A model generated the notes under the pieces. It worked only from the letters and a program-made list of their open reading frames with translations, ran no database searches and had not been told where the DNA came from. Below, piece after piece: positions 63,762-64,000 of a stretch of 64,000 nt of DNA. Origin of the DNA: Bin5 sp965204525 (GTDB lineage Bacteria; Chloroflexota; Anaerolineae; Caldilineales; Caldilineaceae); assembly GCA_965204525.1 (NCBI GenBank), contig OZ241994.1, forward strand, positions 1,736,001-1,800,000. The letters run 5' to 3'. The translations under genes were made by a program, and so were the position numbers. Position 1 is the stretch's first letter. Every line of letters begins with the position of its first letter.

Positions 63762-64000
63762 CTACTGCGGCGCCGGCGCTTCTCGAAAGCCCTTCTCCAC
63801 GAGTAACGCCTCCATCCATTCTTCTTCTGCTTTGCTCAACGACACTGGTGGCGGCTTACTGTAGTCAAGCAGCAGGTGATAGCCGCCAACTTGGTAGCAG
63901 CGCGCAAGTATTGTAGGCAGATCCAAAACAACGTCATCATCCTCAGGAAGAAGAGGGATTTTGCAGCGAGGCAACCGGTCTCGCAGAGGAATCGCGTAAA
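63762..64000 (-). CDS. DUF4058-family protein, C-terminal part, cut by right edge
   Basis: The last 79 residues of a protein whose start lies beyond the window. The sequence IPLRDRLPRCKIPLLPED, then LDLPTILARCYQVGGYHLLL and DYSKPPPVSLSKAEEEWM, fits the end of DUF4058 proteins, which are common in Chloroflexota and Cyanobacteria and have no known function. The frame is open to the edge. Confidence 0.75.
   Translation of the reverse strand, partial: YAIPLRDRLPRCKIPLLPEDDDVVLDLPTILARCYQVGGYHLLLDYSKPPPVSLSKAEEEWMEALLVEKGFREAPAPQ

Noticed and set aside
1..64000. tRNA, rRNA and insertion-sequence transposase genes
   Set aside because: I looked through the intergenic gaps and the open frames and saw no cloverleaf, rRNA core sequence or transposase motif; a covariance-model search would be more sensitive.

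Overview
The window looks like a chromosomal segment from a heterotrophic Chloroflexota-type bacterium (Caldilineaceae-like is my best guess, based on gene content and moderately high GC; no marker gene here settles it). No rRNA, tRNA or CRISPR array was recognised. Two stretches encode mostly sugar and polysaccharide functions, and a small foreign-looking module sits between them.

Layout. (1) 1-2139, minus strand: the left edge of a molybdenum hydroxylase (xanthine dehydrogenase/CO dehydrogenase family), with a [2Fe-2S] protein that runs off the window and an FAD subunit, then a DUF624-like membrane protein. (2) 2367-8858, plus strand: metG behind a strong promoter, a GT-C-type membrane protein, a VanW-domain protein and coaX. 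(3) 8882-14616, minus strand: five GT4-type glycosyltransferases, one frameshifted in a homopolymer. (4) 14617-19245: a 1 kb gene-poor stretch, then a three-gene module (D12 adenine methylase, ParB-like protein, predicted PD-(D/E)XK nuclease) bracketed by two structured direct repeats of about 120 bp. (5) 19246-25847, minus strand: a Wzx-type flippase, another glycosyltransferase, a DinG-type helicase with an exonuclease domain, and an isochorismatase-family hydrolase. The methylase/nuclease module appears to interrupt a surface-polysaccharide locus.

(6) 25925-63682 is a carbohydrate and small-molecule catabolic region. It holds six Gfo/Idh/MocA oxidoreductases (four in one minus-strand array, three of them recent tandem duplicates), two phytanoyl-CoA dioxygenase-like enzymes, an MGH1/GH63-like glycosidase, a fumarylacetoacetase-family enzyme, a BchM-like methyltransferase and a class IV aminotransferase. 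It also has a complete peptide-type ABC system (minus strand, one permease frameshifted) divergent from a second permease pair, a sialidase-like protein, a transaldolase-like protein, two near-identical sterol-desaturase-family proteins, and a bicupin plus ROK kinase. The right end carries a sugar ABC system with two tandem binding proteins and two permeases, a GH32/GH43-like propeller protein and a GH172 (DUF2961) protein. A DUF4058 protein is cut by the right edge.

How the parts fit: the ABC systems would import oligosaccharides, glycosides or peptides. Glycosidases, oxidoreductases and the ROK kinase would then process the sugars. The glycosyltransferases and flippase would build a cell-surface polymer. 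The most interesting items are the methylase/ParB/nuclease module with its flanking repeats, which may be an undescribed restriction or defence locus, and the molybdenum-hydroxylase iron-sulfur protein that has lost all four plant-type cluster cysteines.
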